A stretch of DNA of 64,000 nucleotides from Chlamydiota bacterium. Lineage in GTDB: Bacteria > Chlamydiota > Chlamydiia > Chlamydiales > RGXB01. The translations under genes were made by a program, and so were the position numbers. Of this stretch, positions 33,701 through 41,836 are shown piece by piece (the first letter of the stretch is position 1; each line of letters starts with the position of its first letter). Location: positions 1 through 64,000 of the forward strand of contig VGMG01000002.1 of assembly GCA_016866495.1 (NCBI GenBank). The letters run 5' to 3'. The notes below the pieces were generated by a model. That model worked only from the letters and a program-made list of their open reading frames with translations, was not told the DNA's origin and searched no databases.

Positions 33701-36452
33701 AAACCATCTAAAAAATATCGATATCACAATCGAAAGAAACGAGATTACCGCTTTCACAGGTCCCTCAGGGTCCGGAAAATCCTCATTGGCCATACAAACA
33801 ATTTTTGCTGAAGGGCAGAGACGCTACTATGAAACTTTGAATGCGTATGCCCGTCAATTTATTGAACAAAGCCCTAAACCCAAAGTGGAGTATATTCAAG
33901 GTCTATCCGCATCCATAGTGATTGAACAAAAAAGACATGCAGGAAATCCTCGCTCTACTGTAGGTACGATCACAGAAATTTTGGACTATCTCCGAATCCT
34001 TTATGCTAAAGAGGGTGTTGCAGTTTGTCCTGAGACAAAAGAGACACTGGTTCATGTCACAAAAGAGTATATCGCAAATGACCTCCTTGAAAAGCACTTA
34101 GATGAAAAATGTATTGTTTTATCCCCCATAAGTCCCAAAAAAGAGGAGAGCTACAAAGAGCTTTTTGAGCGCTACCAAAAAGAGGGATTCTTACGGGTGC
34201 GAATTCAGGGCATTTTGTATGAGCTTTCTGATGAATATCCCTCTTTAAGCGGCCTTAAGGAGAGTTGTGAGCTTGTCATTGATAGAATCCAAATCCAAAA
34301 GTCCGGCAAAAAACGTCTTCTCGATGCCATCGAAACAGCAACCCAAATCAATCCCCAATCTATCCTTTTTGAAGTCGTCAAATCGAGTGATCAAAAAGGG
34401 AAATCCACAGATCTTTTGAACTATTACCTTGCATTTTCGGCCCCCTCGACACGAAAAACCTACCCAAAAATCGAGCCAAAAACATTTTCTTTCAACGCTG
34501 ATGAGGGGATGTGTACCACCTGTGAAGGCATCGGATCATTGAGCACTGTAGATATCAAAGAGGTCCCAAAACTTTTCAAATCCACTCTTAAAGATCTTTT
34601 AGATCAAGTTTTGAATTTTGAATATAACCCTATACGCTCTATTCTCAAACTTTTGACAGATTATGGGATCGATCCTAAAGAACGGCTCGACAAAATGTCT
34701 TTAAGCGACTTGGAGTTCGTCCTGGAGGGGGGGAAAATTCCCCATTCTTGTTTCAAATGGATAGGCTTACACCCCTTTTTTGAAAGGCTCTTTAGTTTTG
34801 GTAAAACCCATCAAAAAGAGGCTCTTTTACCGCTTTGTCAAAATAAACCCTGCCCTAGTTGTAAAGGAACCAGGCTTAACCCCCTTGCCTCCCATGTTCA
34901 TATAAACCATGTTACCCTTCCCTCCCTTTTAAGCATGCCTATCGATGAGGCATTTTTGTTTGTTTCAAAAATTCAGGGAAAAAAAGTGCTGGAGGATGTT
35001 TTAGAACCTATAAAAGAGAAACTTAAACTCTTGATTCAAATAGGGGTAGAGTATCTCTCTCTCGACCGAACCTCTTTGACCCTTTCGGGTGGAGAAATCC
35101 AAAGAATTCATTTAGCCCGCCAACTTGGAGTCAATCTGAGTAACTGCCTTTACGTTCTAGACGAGCCTAGCATCGGTTTACACCCCCACGATCACAAAAA
35201 GCTTCTAGATGCCCTTATCCAGCTAAAAAATGAGGGAAATACGCTCCTTTTAGTTGAGCATGACCCGATGACTTTAGAAGTAGCCAAAACTATTTTCGAG
35301 TTTGGCCCCGAGGGGGGGGAAAAGGGAGGAAGAATATTGTCCCAAGGCACCCTTGAGGAATTAAAAAAAGACCCGTTAAGCATTACGGGAAAAGTTTTGA
35401 GAAAAGAACTCTTTTACAACAGACAAAAAAAACCTATCGGACAGGACACCGATTGGATAGAAATCGAAAATGCAACTAAATACTCTTTAAGGAAAGTCGA
35501 TCTTAAAATTCCAAAAAACAGGATCACTGCTCTTACGGGCGTCTCTGGTTCGGGTAAATCGACTTTGATGCATGAGATCCTAGCCCCTATTTTGAAAAAG
35601 ACCGTTTCCTCGAGAAAGAGATTCGATTTTTACACATTAGGGGGTTGTACCATCTCGAATATAAAAGAGTTTAAACATCTCATAGTTGTAGATCAAAATC
35701 CGATTGGCACCACCTCAAGAGCCGATATATGCTCCTATACTGAGCTTTTAGGTCACCTACGCTCATTTTATGCTGAATTGAAAGAGGCTCAAGCCTATGG
35801 CCTCATGCCTCGCCATTTCAGCCCAAATCATATACAGGGTATGTGCACTGAGTGTTTTGGTTTGGGGCATATTGAAGTGAAACTTCAGCTGTTACCCCCA
35901 GCAAAAAAAATCTGTCCTCTTTGTCAGGGTAAAAGACTTTCTCTCATCGCTTTGAAGATCAAATATCATGGTTTGAGTTTAGGGGATCTTTTTCAGATGC
36001 GTGCTGTAGATCTTTTAGAGATTTTTTCTTTTCATCCTAAAATTTTTGCAACATTACAATTACTGATCGACGTAGGAATGGGGCAACTTCAAATAGGACA
36101 AGAGGTGCAGACTTTATCACATGGCGAATCTCAGCGTTTAAGATTTGTTAGAGAGCTGATTACCCCTACAAAGGGGCCTAGCTTAATTTTTCTAGATGAA
36201 CCCACAACCGGCTTGCATGATGCTGATATTTTGAAACTTTTGCCCATTTTTGATCGTCTTATCGAACGAGGTGATACGCTACTCATAATTGAACACAATC
36301 TTACTGTTTTGAAAGAGGTGGATTACCTTATTGAAATGGGCCCAAAAGCGGGCAAAGAAGGTGGCAAAATTGTCGCTTATGGTCCCTATGAGCTTTTTGT
36401 TAAAAAGCAAAAAGGGATTACAGCTCCCTATCTATTAGATCCAAAAACCTAA
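30771..36452 (+). CDS. uvrA: Double-length excinuclease ABC subunit A
   Basis: Damage-recognition ATPase of nucleotide excision repair, here as a tandem fusion of two UvrA units. Four Walker A motifs (GVSGSGKSSLA, GVSGSGKSSLV, GPSGSGKSSLA, GVSGSGKSTLM) and four Walker B motifs (three DEPSxGLH, one DEPTTGLH) are visible. Signatures are LSGGEAQR, LSGGEAQR, LSGGEIQR and, in the last module, LSHGESQR. Both halves keep CxxC zinc-finger pairs. A single-unit UvrA has about 940 residues and two ABC modules; 1893 residues and four modules is the form known from Chlamydiae. Start uncertain between TTG 30771 and ATG 30807. Confidence 0.95.
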   Translation: MNNPLYKGQYHSMAHDEILLKNVRVHNLKGVDLCLKTNQLIVFAGVSGSGKSSLAFDTIYMEGQRRYLESLTTFAKRHIGGLKKPDADLIQGLTPCIAIEQKTIGRNPRSTVGTMTGIYDFLRVLYARIGQPRCPDSLEVLSKLSKEKIHQIILKDFLGEAIYILAPVIENKKAESRELIQGFYKKGYTQARLNGRWIELDSDTQIDQHQNIQLQIVVDRIKVETKGEKRLMEAIDNALRIGQKKLSIIERDSGKETFFSTESYSFISKKGYPTLEPYHFSFNHPEGMCPHCQGLGTIKTFRLEGLVDFEKSIPEGALDAITPFDTQIWGNIYTNLARIYKFSLQTPLKELSDKAKNILFDGVDEKYLTMTFVHPKTKERSTQYIPWKGIKEELKKRYNEAKSDQYKEKLKDFVIDIPCSICEGARIERYPKVTLFHEKMIHELSRLSLIELKEFFLNSLLDPTDIPIAQELIREIQRRLFFLIDVGVGYLSLERTSSTLSGGEAQRVRLASQLGQGLVGTTYILDEPSIGLHPADNLKLLKTLRNLTQQGNTVIVVEHDEETIRHADTIVDVGPYGGEAGGRIVGFGKVQDLINSEDSVTGRYLSRKSQISIPLKRRKPAGFLQIKGACHHNLKNIDVAFPLGVFCAVTGVSGSGKSSLVNDILFPVVSNHLMQSRLSYGSYKGIEGLEQLDKVIMIDQQPIGKTPRSNPATYIKVFDAIRDLFASLPESLALGFKAGRFSFNVKEGSCLTCKGMGLIRIDMDFLEDSWVECPHCEGERFDPRTLSVKFKGKNIYEVLELSVDEALTLFEAIPMIAKKLKTLQEVGLGYMKIGQSSTTLSGGEAQRIKLAKELSRPSTSKTLYLLDEPSTGLHFDDIKKMIKILERLVEKQNTVVVIEHNLDLIKIADWIIDLGPKGGSEGGFIMAEGTPESIAQVDSLTGKFVKDALEDSLKFTTHDVISDEKPITHIEVKNATQNHLKNIDITIERNEITAFTGPSGSGKSSLAIQTIFAEGQRRYYETLNAYARQFIEQSPKPKVEYIQGLSASIVIEQKRHAGNPRSTVGTITEILDYLRILYAKEGVAVCPETKETLVHVTKEYIANDLLEKHLDEKCIVLSPISPKKEESYKELFERYQKEGFLRVRIQGILYELSDEYPSLSGLKESCELVIDRIQIQKSGKKRLLDAIETATQINPQSILFEVVKSSDQKGKSTDLLNYYLAFSAPSTRKTYPKIEPKTFSFNADEGMCTTCEGIGSLSTVDIKEVPKLFKSTLKDLLDQVLNFEYNPIRSILKLLTDYGIDPKERLDKMSLSDLEFVLEGGKIPHSCFKWIGLHPFFERLFSFGKTHQKEALLPLCQNKPCPSCKGTRLNPLASHVHINHVTLPSLLSMPIDEAFLFVSKIQGKKVLEDVLEPIKEKLKLLIQIGVEYLSLDRTSLTLSGGEIQRIHLARQLGVNLSNCLYVLDEPSIGLHPHDHKKLLDALIQLKNEGNTLLLVEHDPMTLEVAKTIFEFGPEGGEKGGRILSQGTLEELKKDPLSITGKVLRKELFYNRQKKPIGQDTDWIEIENATKYSLRKVDLKIPKNRITALTGVSGSGKSTLMHEILAPILKKTVSSRKRFDFYTLGGCTISNIKEFKHLIVVDQNPIGTTSRADICSYTELLGHLRSFYAELKEAQAYGLMPRHFSPNHIQGMCTECFGLGHIEVKLQLLPPAKKICPLCQGKRLSLIALKIKYHGLSLGDLFQMRAVDLLEIFSFHPKIFATLQLLIDVGMGQLQIGQEVQTLSHGESQRLRFVRELITPTKGPSLIFLDEPTTGLHDADILKLLPIFDRLIERGDTLLIIEHNLTVLKEVDYLIEMGPKAGKEGGKIVAYGPYELFVKKQKGITAPYLLDPKT

Positions 36453-36501
36453 GGCTAAAGCCCTTTTAAATGTGAAATTATTATTTTAATCCGGTAAGAC
36501 C

Positions 36502-36530
36502 TTTCCAGAAAGGGGCAAGTCTGCTAAACT
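36502..36530 (+). promoter_or_regulatory. Promoter of the SRP RNA gene
   Basis: TTTCCA at 36502-36507 and TAAACT at 36525-36530 are 17 bases apart. The predicted start at about 36537 coincides with the first base of the SRP RNA terminal stem. Confidence 0.55.
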
Positions 36531-36535
36531 ATGTT

Positions 36536-36624
36536 CGAGGATTGGCTGAGCGGTACAGCTCGAACTGAGTCAGGGCGGGAACGCAGCAGCTATAAGAGCA
36601 CCGACTGCGGCAGCCAATTCCTCG
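36536..36624 (+). ncRNA. ffs: Signal recognition particle RNA (4.5S type)
   Basis: An RNA of about 89 bases. The ends pair (CGAGGATTGGCTG with CAGCCAATTCCTCG, one bulged base), and the middle holds the conserved Ffh-binding hairpin: GTCAGGGCGGGAACGCAGCAGC, a GGAA tetraloop closed by GCG/CGC above the CAGG/GCAG symmetric loop. A TTTTTC run follows at 36625. It partners with Ffh for co-translational membrane targeting. The 5' end superficially resembles tRNA-Ser but no tRNA fold is possible. Confidence 0.88.
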
Positions 36625-36629
36625 TTTTT

Positions 36630-37583
36630 CTAAAAAAGATCCCATTCCACGCTAATATTTGCGCCGTAAAACAAGAAATGGTTTTTATGGTAAATGCTTC
36701 CCGTTTGAAATCCCCTTCCCGGTTGTGAAACGGCGGATCCGATATAATTTAGCCACTCTCCTCCAAAGGCCCCCTTGATTCTCAAACTATTGAAAAGATT
36801 GATACCTAAAAAAACCTCTCCTTGAAAAAGAGTACTGGCCCAAGCAGTTGATGCCACAAATCTGTAATTTGCAGTAGCGCTCACAGGGATGCTCTGAGAA
36901 ATTGTGGATACTTGTCTGTAAATGTCTCCATAAACCCCAAAAGAGCCTCTAACGCCCCAAATGAAAGGTTCTGGTGTACCAATCCATTCCCCGTAAGCTC
37001 TTAGACCGACAAGATTATTTGTGGATTTTATATTGTACTCTTTCAAAAAAGTTAAAGAACTAATCGTTTGATCTAATTTATCCTCTAAAAAGATATACGA
37101 AGGGCCTAATAGTCCCCTTACGCCAAAAAATTGATCATATAAGGGTGAGATGTTCCAAAGAAATAAAAGATCTCCCGATTCGTACCGCATTTTGTAGTCC
37201 TCGATCACCTGAGAAGCTCCTGTAAATGTGATAGGAGACACATTCGTGACGGCAAGGCTGTAGGTGGGACTGGTTCCGGTTGTCGAAATGGCATAAACAC
37301 GATTCCATTGCAAAAGACCCAGATAGCGCGCCTCGATTCCATATTCATCGGTAGGCAAGACGGCTATCCTTGCAAAAAGACCCGGTACCCATTGATTGAT
37401 CTTAGCTAAATCGGTAGCAATAATAACGGGGGTGGTTGTGGTGGCTACAGTTTGATAAGCTAATGTTGTTTGGGGAAGATTTTGTCGAGCCCAAGGAGTT
37501 ATACCCGCTTCCAGCTCCAAAAGTTTAGCCTCTGCAAAAATACCACTACAAGCCAATAAACTAGTTATTAAAAAGCGTTTCAT
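36630..37583 (-). CDS. Predicted outer membrane beta-barrel protein
   Basis: 317 residues with a signal peptide (MKRFLITSLLACSGIFAEA) and no membrane helices afterwards. The mature part is a series of alternating hydrophobic strands with aromatic girdles and ends in WDLF, a terminal Phe as recognised by the BAM complex. It resembles porin-like chlamydial surface proteins in layout, but I cannot name the family. The stop lies 6 bases from the 3' end of the SRP RNA on the other strand. A second barrel candidate is at 49599-50429; I see no close similarity between them. Confidence 0.65.
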   Translation of the reverse strand: MKRFLITSLLACSGIFAEAKLLELEAGITPWARQNLPQTTLAYQTVATTTTPVIIATDLAKINQWVPGLFARIAVLPTDEYGIEARYLGLLQWNRVYAISTTGTSPTYSLAVTNVSPITFTGASQVIEDYKMRYESGDLLFLWNISPLYDQFFGVRGLLGPSYIFLEDKLDQTISSLTFLKEYNIKSTNNLVGLRAYGEWIGTPEPFIWGVRGSFGVYGDIYRQVSTISQSIPVSATANYRFVASTAWASTLFQGEVFLGINLFNSLRIKGAFGGEWLNYIGSAVSQPGRGFQTGSIYHKNHFLFYGANISVEWDLF

Positions 37584-37819
37584 GCCTCATCCTCATACAA
37601 AAGACCTTTGAAAACAAAAATTTCAAAATGGTCTTGAATTTAGCCTCCAATCTAATCTTTTGAAAAGTCCTTCGCAAGCTTTTAAACAAAAAAAATCATC
37701 ATAGAGTATCTTTAAGTTAACCTAAAAAAGACTTTTTCTAGCAATACCCCGATTTTTTTATCTGAAAAAAAGTGAAAATGTTAACAATTTCTTAAAAAAT
37801 TGTTGATTAGAAATCAAGC

Positions 37820-37849
37820 AACCCTTTTAAAATACCTCAAAAAAGGGTT
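37820..37849 (+). promoter_or_regulatory. Hairpin covering the ribosome-binding site of the 939-residue gene
   Basis: AACCCTTTT (37820-37828) is exactly complementary to AAAAGGGTT (37841-37849), with a 12-base loop. The right arm contains the only Shine-Dalgarno-like AAGGG and ends two bases before the ATG at 37852, so folding would block initiation. Confidence 0.55.
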
Positions 37850-37851
37850 CT

Positions 37852-40671
37852 ATGCTTTCATCTGTAAAAGGATTTATAAGTCGCTCTACGAATCATGTCA
37901 TGACGGGATTGAGTGGTCACTTAATGAGCCGTGTTGCAGGCCCGGTTCCAAGGGGATTAGATGAAATTTTATCCTTATGTCATCACTCAAGAACACCAGA
38001 AGAGATCAGCTCCCTTGCTGGTAGAATCGAAATTTTATCAAAAGAACCTCAAAACCTTGCTATTAGAAAAACTTTAGAGAGCTGGTACACTCAAATTCAA
38101 GCAGCATCAGCCGATACCATTCCACAATTGCTCCAGAAAATCCAAACCGAAGCAGAGCAAGTCATTTTGTACCAGACCCCGATGATAGGGCATATCTCGA
38201 CTCAATTAGGCCAAATTATCAATCAAGCCCTTAAAACAGCTCCGGTCCATATAATCGAAGCAAAACGGCAAATCTACTATAAAAATCACAGTCTCCCTTT
38301 TGACAAAGAAGCACTCAAATATCATCTGACCGCATGTATGGAAAAAGAGAGTTGGAGTGAGCCCCAAATGGAAAGATTGCAGGCTGCTATCCGCTGTTTA
38401 TCGACAGAAGAGGGGCTACTGGACTGGCAGAACTTACACTCTCTCATTTTGGAAAAAGAGTTAGAACTTAGCGGCTCTTTGGTACAAAGTTCAGATAATG
38501 TCCGTATCAAAACCCAACAGCTTTTATCCGATTGTCTTACAACTGTAGGTTCCGGGCTTTTCAAACAAGCCGATCCCGCACGTACAAAGCTAGAAAAATG
38601 CATGTCTTTATTGCGTCATCTTTTAGAATCCTCTAAACTTGAGCTTCCTCAACCTATTCTTTTTGAAAATTTAGAACACCTTGTGATTTTTTTAGACGAT
38701 ATTTTCAAGGATGACGTCAATTTTCAGAGGGCTTTAGAGGAATTTCAAGAACTTTTAGTTGAAAAAAACTCTTTTGAAATCGCCCCAGAACAATATTACC
38801 AACGAATCTATCTAACCTTAAAAAAATTCCTCCCCTATTTTGAACCCTCTGGTGTGGCCGTTCAACTCTATGAAACTACGACCGCTCTTTTTTTAAGAAA
38901 CGCCCAAAGTTCCCGAAAAGGGATGAACCCTCTTTTAATTCCATATAATTTTTCCCAATCCAATCTTAATGAACTCCAGAGTTCCCCACGAGGAGTGACC
39001 CCCAAGCTTTTAAGGGGACGACTCTCTATCGAATTTGAACCTCAAGATCCCCCCGAGGCTGTTCTTACAGCTCCCCTGCCAAACCTTACCGACGAAATCC
39101 AATCTTTTTTATGCGAAAATAAAACATCGATCTTTCTCAATTTTGTGGGAAAAATGGGTATTATTGCCGAAAATTTTTCCATCAAAGATAAAAGTTTTGA
39201 GACTACTATGAAGGAGGTATCTCAAAATTTTGTTGAAGGGAGTTTGAGAATCCTCCCACCCCTTAAAGAGGCTCTAGCGAAAAGGTTTGATACAGTTTAT
39301 GAGGCTTTATCTCTTAGAATTTGCACAAAATGGGTTCCAACAATCCTAGAAGCTTTAAGAGGTATAGATAATCTCGAAAAAGATACCGTAAACCCTGTCC
39401 CCCTCAAAAGGATTGTAAAAACGTTAAATCAGCTCTCCAAAGATTTAGAAAGCTACAGTCTTTCGAAATCGGTTCTTATGAGAGAGGATTATCTTAAATC
39501 AAAAAGATTTGAAACTCGTATAAGTCTGAAGCAATCCTTTAAAGAGGGTTGGCGTATCGGGAAAATCCTAACCGATCTAGTTTTAGATGATATCAAACTT
39601 GAAAATTTTGTATCGATTGGTTTCCAGAAAAAACCCACCAACCCTGTTTTGAGTTTGATTTCCGACTTTATAGATATGGGACTAGTGATCACAAACTGGA
39701 TTCTAAGAAAAATTTTCTGGGTCGTTCTTAGAGTCAGTTTATCGGTGGTTCCCTACTATATGATTACCGAAAAAATTCTGGACCATATCTTTACCACACA
39801 AAGATTACAAAAAATGTATAGATCTCTTTTGGATACAGTTCTAGAGGACTTTCGACAAGGGGAAAAAGGGTTATTGAATCTGGAGTTAGGAGGAAGAGTA
39901 GACTCTAAAATTTCCAAGGAACTACTGAAGAGTATGTTGGATATCATCCCTAAAAATGAAGGGAACGATCTTAGCGGTCTTAAAGAAAACCTATTCATGC
40001 TTTTGCCCTCTTTTGCCAGGGGCATTTTTTACGATAAAGCCACTGCTGGGGTGAGTATGATTTGGGAAAATATGGTTCACCCAGAAACTATTAAGAAAAT
40101 TGAAACAGGATGCGTAGCCCTTTTAAGAAGGATCAGCTCCACCTCACCCACCTGGTGTCGTGATCTCCCCCAACCATTATCCCTCCCCATACAAGATATT
40201 GAACATGCATTAAGCTCCTACGTTACGAAAGAGGTCCTCACTTACAACCCAAAAGATCACATAGACCAAAGATTCCAATACATTACCGGGCAAATCCTTG
40301 CCCTGCCAGAATTTGATCAAAACCATGCCTACTTCCAACATATGTTCAAAAAGCTTTTAAAAGAGGTTATGGATTCCTGCCAACAAAAAAACCCTACAGT
40401 TTTTGGCAGCAATTATCATCGTATATTGGGTCATATGCATGAAATACACCTCTTATTGGAAACTATGCAGAATCCAACGGAGAAAATTAGAGAATTTCAA
40501 CAAGATGTATCCTTTTTAAGACCAGAATATCCGCCAGAATTTGAAAGGATGAATTTTGGTGATGAGGCGATTGCTTTTGGGATTAATTTGGGATTTATGC
40601 AGGTTCGCGAATGGCTTACTGATAAAGAATTTATAAAAAGAATTGTTTTAGATCAGCTGTTACCGACCTAA
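37852..40671 (+). CDS. Large hypothetical protein, 939 residues
   Basis: Not recognised. Mostly alpha-helical and soluble, except for a hydrophobic block at about residues 600-655 (MGLVITNWILRKIFWVV and VVPYYMITEKILDHIF), which looks like two helices separated by a short linker. No signal peptide. It stands alone with its own leader hairpin. In Chlamydiae, paired hydrophobic helices within otherwise soluble proteins suggest inclusion-membrane or type III secreted proteins, but this is only a hypothesis here. Confidence 0.65.
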   Translation: MLSSVKGFISRSTNHVMTGLSGHLMSRVAGPVPRGLDEILSLCHHSRTPEEISSLAGRIEILSKEPQNLAIRKTLESWYTQIQAASADTIPQLLQKIQTEAEQVILYQTPMIGHISTQLGQIINQALKTAPVHIIEAKRQIYYKNHSLPFDKEALKYHLTACMEKESWSEPQMERLQAAIRCLSTEEGLLDWQNLHSLILEKELELSGSLVQSSDNVRIKTQQLLSDCLTTVGSGLFKQADPARTKLEKCMSLLRHLLESSKLELPQPILFENLEHLVIFLDDIFKDDVNFQRALEEFQELLVEKNSFEIAPEQYYQRIYLTLKKFLPYFEPSGVAVQLYETTTALFLRNAQSSRKGMNPLLIPYNFSQSNLNELQSSPRGVTPKLLRGRLSIEFEPQDPPEAVLTAPLPNLTDEIQSFLCENKTSIFLNFVGKMGIIAENFSIKDKSFETTMKEVSQNFVEGSLRILPPLKEALAKRFDTVYEALSLRICTKWVPTILEALRGIDNLEKDTVNPVPLKRIVKTLNQLSKDLESYSLSKSVLMREDYLKSKRFETRISLKQSFKEGWRIGKILTDLVLDDIKLENFVSIGFQKKPTNPVLSLISDFIDMGLVITNWILRKIFWVVLRVSLSVVPYYMITEKILDHIFTTQRLQKMYRSLLDTVLEDFRQGEKGLLNLELGGRVDSKISKELLKSMLDIIPKNEGNDLSGLKENLFMLLPSFARGIFYDKATAGVSMIWENMVHPETIKKIETGCVALLRRISSTSPTWCRDLPQPLSLPIQDIEHALSSYVTKEVLTYNPKDHIDQRFQYITGQILALPEFDQNHAYFQHMFKKLLKEVMDSCQQKNPTVFGSNYHRILGHMHEIHLLLETMQNPTEKIREFQQDVSFLRPEYPPEFERMNFGDEAIAFGINLGFMQVREWLTDKEFIKRIVLDQLLPT

Positions 40672-40732
40672 AAAGGGTATACATCTGCCCCGATCTCTCA
40701 AAGCAGACGTACAACTTTTAAAAAACAAGAAA

Positions 40733-40879
40733 CTATCTATTTTTTCCGTTTTTTGAGCATTTGTCACATTTGTCGCAATTTTGTGACCTATTGTTTTTCT
40801 TATTCATTTGACCATTACCACAAGATACTAGACCTGCAGACACTAAAGCGAAAGTCGCTAGGGTTAAAAACTTCTTCAT
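40733..40879 (-). CDS. Tiny Cys-rich lipoprotein, 48 residues
   Basis: A short gene with ATG at 40879 and TAG at 40733-40735. MKKFLTLATFALVSAGLVSC is a lipoprotein signal peptide with Cys20 as the lipid site (LVSC). The mature peptide is 29 residues and ends with CDKCDKCSKNGKNR, three cysteines at regular spacing. GAGAGG sits 6 bases before the ATG, and no competing gene occupies this 380-base gap. Depends on Lgt (45564-46403). Function unknown; metal binding or disulphide cross-linking at the surface are possible. Confidence 0.75.
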   Translation of the reverse strand: MKKFLTLATFALVSAGLVSCGNGQMNKKNNRSQNCDKCDKCSKNGKNR

Positions 40880-41050
40880 ACATACCTCTCTATATCTTTT
40901 ATTTAAAAAATTTTAGTATATTCTGACAAGAAAATTTAAAAATATTTTTTAAACTGTTGAGCAAGAGGGGTTAGAAAGAAAAAAAAGAGGGGCGTGTGCT
41001 TAGGTTTATGCGAATTAAACAGAATCGGGCCCCAAGTTTATGTTTTTGGC

Positions 41051-41836
41051 CTAATCTAAGTCTTGGAAAAACTGATCAAATCCTCTAGGAGTTGGGGACT
41101 CTATCGTCATTTTTTGATGGGTAAAAGGATGCTCAAATTCTAAGGTTTTACTATGAAGGTACATACGAGGATATTTAGACTCTTTTTTTCCATATAACAG
41201 ATCCCCAACAACAGGATAGCCGACAGCTTGAAGGTGGACGCGGATCTGATGGGTTCTGCCTGTGATGGGTTTGCATTCAAGCAGAGTATAATTTTTCCCT
41301 ATATAAAGCGGTTTTACAATGGTTACGGCTTTTAACCCCCCTTTAACAATTCCAAACTGCTCAAAGCCCCCCACCCGTCCCATTCGTGCTATCGGCAAGT
41401 CGATAGTAACTGGGTTATGGTATTTCCCATGGACTATAGCCAAATAGCCTTTCTCTATTCGCCTCTCTTTAAAAAGTGCCTCAAAAGCTCCCTGCGACTC
41501 TAGGGTTTTTGCTCTCATCAAAAGACCCGAAGTCTCTTTGTCCAATCGATGCACAAGCCCTTTGAACCGCTTTGGGTCACTCAAAACTCCTGGGGGTTTA
41601 TTGAAAATTTCTATAAACGAATCCTCAAAAACCGTAAAGATTTTCTCCATCTTATCGGGCTGACTTTCTAAAGGTAGACGTAATTCCACACGATCTTTCG
41701 GAGAACAAACTGTCGTTGCTATTCGATGCATTTTCCCATTCAAAAATGCAAAACCTTGGTCAATGGCCGACCGAATTTTAGTTTTTGTCATCTTTTCGTG
41801 ATGGATCTTAAAAAGAAGGTCTACAAACTTTTCCAC
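41051..41836 (-). CDS. RluA/RluD-family pseudouridine synthase
   Basis: Isomerises uridine in rRNA or tRNA. An N-terminal S4-like RNA-binding segment (TKTKIRSAIDQGFAFLNGK, about residues 17-35) precedes the catalytic domain with GLVHRLDKETSGLLM near residue 88 (catalytic Asp) and GRTHQIRVHL near 205. 261 residues. The start overlaps pepA by 16 bases. The precise RNA target cannot be assigned. Confidence 0.87.
   Translation of the reverse strand: MEKFVDLLFKIHHEKMTKTKIRSAIDQGFAFLNGKMHRIATTVCSPKDRVELRLPLESQPDKMEKIFTVFEDSFIEIFNKPPGVLSDPKRFKGLVHRLDKETSGLLMRAKTLESQGAFEALFKERRIEKGYLAIVHGKYHNPVTIDLPIARMGRVGGFEQFGIVKGGLKAVTIVKPLYIGKNYTLLECKPITGRTHQIRVHLQAVGYPVVGDLLYGKKESKYPRMYLHSKTLEFEHPFTHQKMTIESPTPRGFDQFFQDLD

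Noticed and set aside
36536-36600. tRNA-Ser-like 5' end (GGATTGGCTGAGCGGT)
   Set aside because: No anticodon arm or T-arm follows; the segment folds as the SRP RNA with its GGAA tetraloop.
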